In this document: positions 61,681-64,000 of the stretch, in pieces
Numbering within the stretch: the stretch's first letter is position 1
Layout: every line of letters starts with the position of its first letter
Origin: Coriobacteriaceae bacterium AM100-PB1-1D-6A
GTDB lineage: Bacteria > Actinomycetota > Coriobacteriia > Coriobacteriales > Coriobacteriaceae
Length of the DNA: 64,000 bases
Assembly (NCBI GenBank): GCA_027660625.1
Contig: JAQDNC010000007.1
Span: 77,207-141,206 of the forward strand
Reading direction: 5' to 3'
Notes under the pieces: generated by a model
Database searches by the model: none
Told to the model about the DNA's origin: nothing
What the model saw: the letters and a program-made list of their open reading frames with translations, nothing else
Made by a program: the position numbers and the translations under genes

Positions 61681-62520
61681 ATGTATAAGATCCTGGAGAA
61701 GACGCAGTTCTCGGAGAAGGTGTTCAAGTTCCGCATCGAGGCGCCCGCAATCGCCAAACATGCGCACGCTGGACAGTTCCTCATGGTTCGCGCCAACGAG
61801 ACGGGCGAGCGTGTCCCGTTTACCCTGGCCGGCTGGAACGGTGACGAGGGCTGGGTCGAGTTCATCTTCATGGTGATCGGCAAGACCACCGAGATGCTTT
61901 CCACCTACGAGGCCGGCGAGTCGCTGCGCGACGTCGTGGGCCCGCTGGGCGTTCCCACCGAGATGGCCGAGGGCCCCTGCGCCGTCATTGGCGGCGGCGT
62001 CGGCCTGGCAATTGCCTTCCCGGTCGCCAAGCACCTGGTCGAGACCGGTCACGAGGTGCACGCCATCATGGGCGCCCGCACCAAGGACCTCCTGCTCATG
62101 GAGGACCAGTTCCGCGAGCTCCTCGACGAGGACCACATCCACATCACCACCGACGACGGCTCCTACGGCGAGCAGGGCGTTGTCACCGCTCCGCTGGAGC
62201 GCCTGCTGCAGGACAAGGCCGTGAGCCAGGTCTTCTGCGTCGGCCCCGTTCCGATGATGAAGTTCTCGACCCTCACCGCCCAGAAGTACGACACCCCCAT
62301 CACCGCGTCGCTCAACCCCATCATGGTTGACGGCACCGGCATGTGCGGCTGCTGCCGCGTCGAGGTGGGCGGCGTGACCAAGTTCGCTTGCGTCGACGGC
62401 CCCGACTTCGATGCCACCCTGGTCGACTGGGATGACCTTCGTGCCCGCCAGGCCGCTTACCGTTCCGAAGAGGGCGAGTCCCTCAAGGCCTATGAGGAAA
62501 AGAGCTGCGCATGCCACTAG
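61681..62520 (+). CDS. nfnA: NfnA-like ferredoxin-NADP reductase subunit (FAD, 2Fe-2S)
   Basis: A 279-residue flavoprotein of the dihydroorotate dehydrogenase electron-transfer / SudB / NfnA family. N-terminal FAD barrel (HAGQFLMVRANETGERVPFT near 35), NAD-binding CAVIGGGVGLAIAFPVA near 100, and a C-terminal 2Fe-2S loop GTGMCGCCRVEVGG...KFACVDGPDFD. With the next gene, overlapping by 10 nt, it forms the NfnAB-type pair known to couple ferredoxin, NADH and NADPH by electron bifurcation. Alternative reading: sulfide dehydrogenase or glutamate-synthase electron-transfer subunit. AGAGAGGGG precedes the ATG. Confidence 0.85.
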   Translation: MYKILEKTQFSEKVFKFRIEAPAIAKHAHAGQFLMVRANETGERVPFTLAGWNGDEGWVEFIFMVIGKTTEMLSTYEAGESLRDVVGPLGVPTEMAEGPCAVIGGGVGLAIAFPVAKHLVETGHEVHAIMGARTKDLLLMEDQFRELLDEDHIHITTDDGSYGEQGVVTAPLERLLQDKAVSQVFCVGPVPMMKFSTLTAQKYDTPITASLNPIMVDGTGMCGCCRVEVGGVTKFACVDGPDFDATLVDWDDLRARQAAYRSEEGESLKAYEEKSCACH

Positions 62521-63920
62521 TTAACGGTCGTTTCGTTGCCGATATGAAGTCGCCCCGCACCCCCGATAACGAGGAGCCGGCTGCCGAGCGCGCCTGCGAC
62601 TTCCGCCCCGTCGACAAGGGCTTCACCGAGGAGATGGCGCTGGCTGAGGCCGAGCGCTGCCTCAACTGCAAGAAGCCGTTCTGTGTTGAGGGCTGCCCCG
62701 TCAACATCAACATCCCCCGCTTTATCGAGCAGATCCGCGCGAAGGACTTCGGCGGCGCTCTCGATACCATCCGCGAGGACTCCATGCTTCCCGCCATCTG
62801 CGGCCGCGTCTGCCCGCAGGAGAACCAGTGCGAGGGCAAGTGCATCCGTGGCAAGAAGTCCGAGCCCGTGGCCATCGGCCAGCTCGAGCGCTTCCTGGGC
62901 GACCGCCCCGAGCTCGCCTCCACGCCCAAGATGGCTCCCAAGAACGGCAAGAAGGTCGCCGTCGTCGGCTCTGGCCCGTCCGGCATCACCTGCGCCGGCG
63001 AGCTCGCCCGCAACGGCTTTGACGTCACCGTCTTTGAGGCCTTCTTTACCGGCGGCGGCGTACTGGTCTACGGCATCCCCGAGTTCCGTCTGCCCAAGGC
63101 AGTCGTCAAGCGCGAGATTGACGGCCTGGAGGACATGGGCGTCAAGTTTGAGTACAACTCCGTCGTGGGCAACATGGCCACGGCCGAGGAGCTGTTCGAG
63201 CAGGGCTTCGACGCCATCTACGTTGCGACCGGCGCTGGCCTGCCCAAGTTCCTCAACGTCCCCGGCGAGAACCTGCCCAACGTCTTCTTCGCCAACGAGT
63301 ACCTCACCCGCGTGAACCTGATGAAGGCTAACAAGTTCCCCGAGTACGACACCCCCACCAAGCACGGCAAGAACGTCGTTGTCTTTGGTGGCGGCAACGT
63401 GGCTATGGACGCCGTCCGTACCGCCAAGCGCCTGGGCGCCGAGCACGCCATCATCGCCTACCGTCGTACCGAGGACGAGATGCCCTGCCGTCGCGCCGAG
63501 CTGCACCACGCCAAGGCCGAGGGCGTCGAGGTTCTGCCGCTCGTCTCCCCGCTCGAGTTTGTCGCTGGCGAGGACGGCTCCGTGTGCGCCGTCAAGGTCC
63601 AGAAGATGGAGCTCGGCGAGCCTGACGAGTCCGGCCGTCGTCGTCCGGTTGCCATCGAGGGCGCCATCGAGGAGATTCCCTGCGACGTCGCGATCTCGGC
63701 TATCGGCACCAACGCCAACCCCTTCGCTGCCAAGATCGGCGGCAAGATGGAGCTCAACAAGTGGGGCTACATCGTCGCCGACGAGGAGACCGGCCAGACC
63801 ACCGATCCCCGCATCTGGGCCGGCGGCGACATCGTCACCGGTGCCGCTACGGTCATTCTGGCGATGGGCGCCGGCAAGAAGGCCGCCGCTTCCATCACCA
63901 AGAGCCTGCTGGGCGAGTAA
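62511..63920 (+). CDS. nfnB: NfnB-like / NADPH-dependent glutamate synthase small-subunit-type flavoprotein
   Basis: A 469-residue protein with an N-terminal double 4Fe-4S domain (ERCLNCKKPFCVEGCPVNI near 46; CGRVCPQENQCEGKCIRGKK near 95) and two Rossmann folds (KVAVVGSGPSGITCAGELA near 147; NVVVFGGGNVAMDAVRTA near 287), ending in WAGGDIVTGAATVILAMGAG. Complete. Glutamate synthase would need a large GltB subunit, which is absent here, while an NfnA partner is present, so NADH/NADPH/ferredoxin transhydrogenation is favoured. Confidence 0.87.
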   Translation: MPLVNGRFVADMKSPRTPDNEEPAAERACDFRPVDKGFTEEMALAEAERCLNCKKPFCVEGCPVNINIPRFIEQIRAKDFGGALDTIREDSMLPAICGRVCPQENQCEGKCIRGKKSEPVAIGQLERFLGDRPELASTPKMAPKNGKKVAVVGSGPSGITCAGELARNGFDVTVFEAFFTGGGVLVYGIPEFRLPKAVVKREIDGLEDMGVKFEYNSVVGNMATAEELFEQGFDAIYVATGAGLPKFLNVPGENLPNVFFANEYLTRVNLMKANKFPEYDTPTKHGKNVVVFGGGNVAMDAVRTAKRLGAEHAIIAYRRTEDEMPCRRAELHHAKAEGVEVLPLVSPLEFVAGEDGSVCAVKVQKMELGEPDESGRRRPVAIEGAIEEIPCDVAISAIGTNANPFAAKIGGKMELNKWGYIVADEETGQTTDPRIWAGGDIVTGAATVILAMGAGKKAAASITKSLLGE

Positions 63921-63946
63921 TCACCTGCAGTGCTAGCCACCAAATC

Positions 63947-63975
63947 AAAACCACCCCTAAAAGGGGTGGTTTGCT
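63947..63975 (+). terminator. Intrinsic terminator after nfnB
   Basis: Stem AAAACCACCCCT / AGGGGTGGTTT with a 3-nt loop followed by GCTCTT. Confidence 0.8.
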
Positions 63976-64000
63976 CTTAGGGTATAACCCTTGGATTTCC

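Noticed and set aside
61348..62517. A 389-codon minus-strand frame
   Set aside because: Antisense to the NfnA-like gene and the element I terminator; composition typical of a shadow frame.

Overview
The window is 64 kb of GC-rich chromosome. Gene content (Ech-type hydrogenase, NfnAB-like pair, Old-Yellow-Enzyme/enoate-reductase-type flavoprotein, sortase-anchored glycosidase, type III pantothenate kinase, ECF transporter) suggests a strict anaerobe of the Coriobacteriia, most likely a gut Collinsella. That assignment is inferred from gene content and style; no rRNA is present to confirm it. No prophage, complete insertion sequence or CRISPR array was seen.

Layout. 1-4.3 kb: end of a CNNM/CorC-type membrane protein, a hemolysin III family protein, a membrane-anchored alpha/beta hydrolase and a DUF362 ferredoxin-like protein. 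4.5-7.9 kb: a MacB-like FtsX permease plus ATPase, bracketed by near-identical direct repeats. 8.2-13.5 kb: an ABC-2 exporter (two permeases and an ATPase), divergent from a NarL-type histidine kinase/response regulator pair. 14.1-19.8 kb: an energy-converting [NiFe] hydrogenase operon in the order echAB-C-D-E-F, with EchA and EchB fused into one 960-residue membrane protein. 19.9-22.2 kb: an orphan IS3-OrfA-like HTH protein and an AlbA_2 (Schlafen-type) regulator flanked by iterated CTTTCCA arrays. 22.4-36 kb: a surface operon of three small membrane-anchored proteins followed by a 3,558-residue GLUG-repeat beta-helix protein. 36.2-45.6 kb: an AAA/DUF4143 ATPase with a 23-bp-period iteron array upstream, a 677-residue flavin/Fe-S oxidoreductase, and an 1,804-residue LPxTG-anchored clan GH-D glycosidase with a C14 tract upstream. 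46.7-52.2 kb: initiator tRNA, coaX, a degenerate biotin-ligase-like protein, a FolP-FolK fusion, a sirtuin and exonuclease III. 52.7-56 kb: an ECF vitamin-type transporter (T-AA-S). 56.2-63.9 kb: glmU, prs, an unknown nuclease-fold gene between two 204-bp elements, pth and an NfnAB-like pair.

Functionally, Ech (ferredoxin, H+ and H2) and the NfnAB-like flavoprotein (ferredoxin, NADH and NADPH) point to a ferredoxin-centred anaerobic energy metabolism. The surface glycosidase and giant adhesin-like protein point to life on host glycans.

The most striking unexplained feature is the density of non-coding foldback elements (about 60-210 bp). At least six families lie in the gaps. One 146-168 bp superfamily (four copies) has an asymmetric shared core but changing arms. 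One foldback is inserted in frame between the two ATPase domains of the ECF transporter. Two regulator-like ATPase genes each carry their own iterated-motif array at the promoter.
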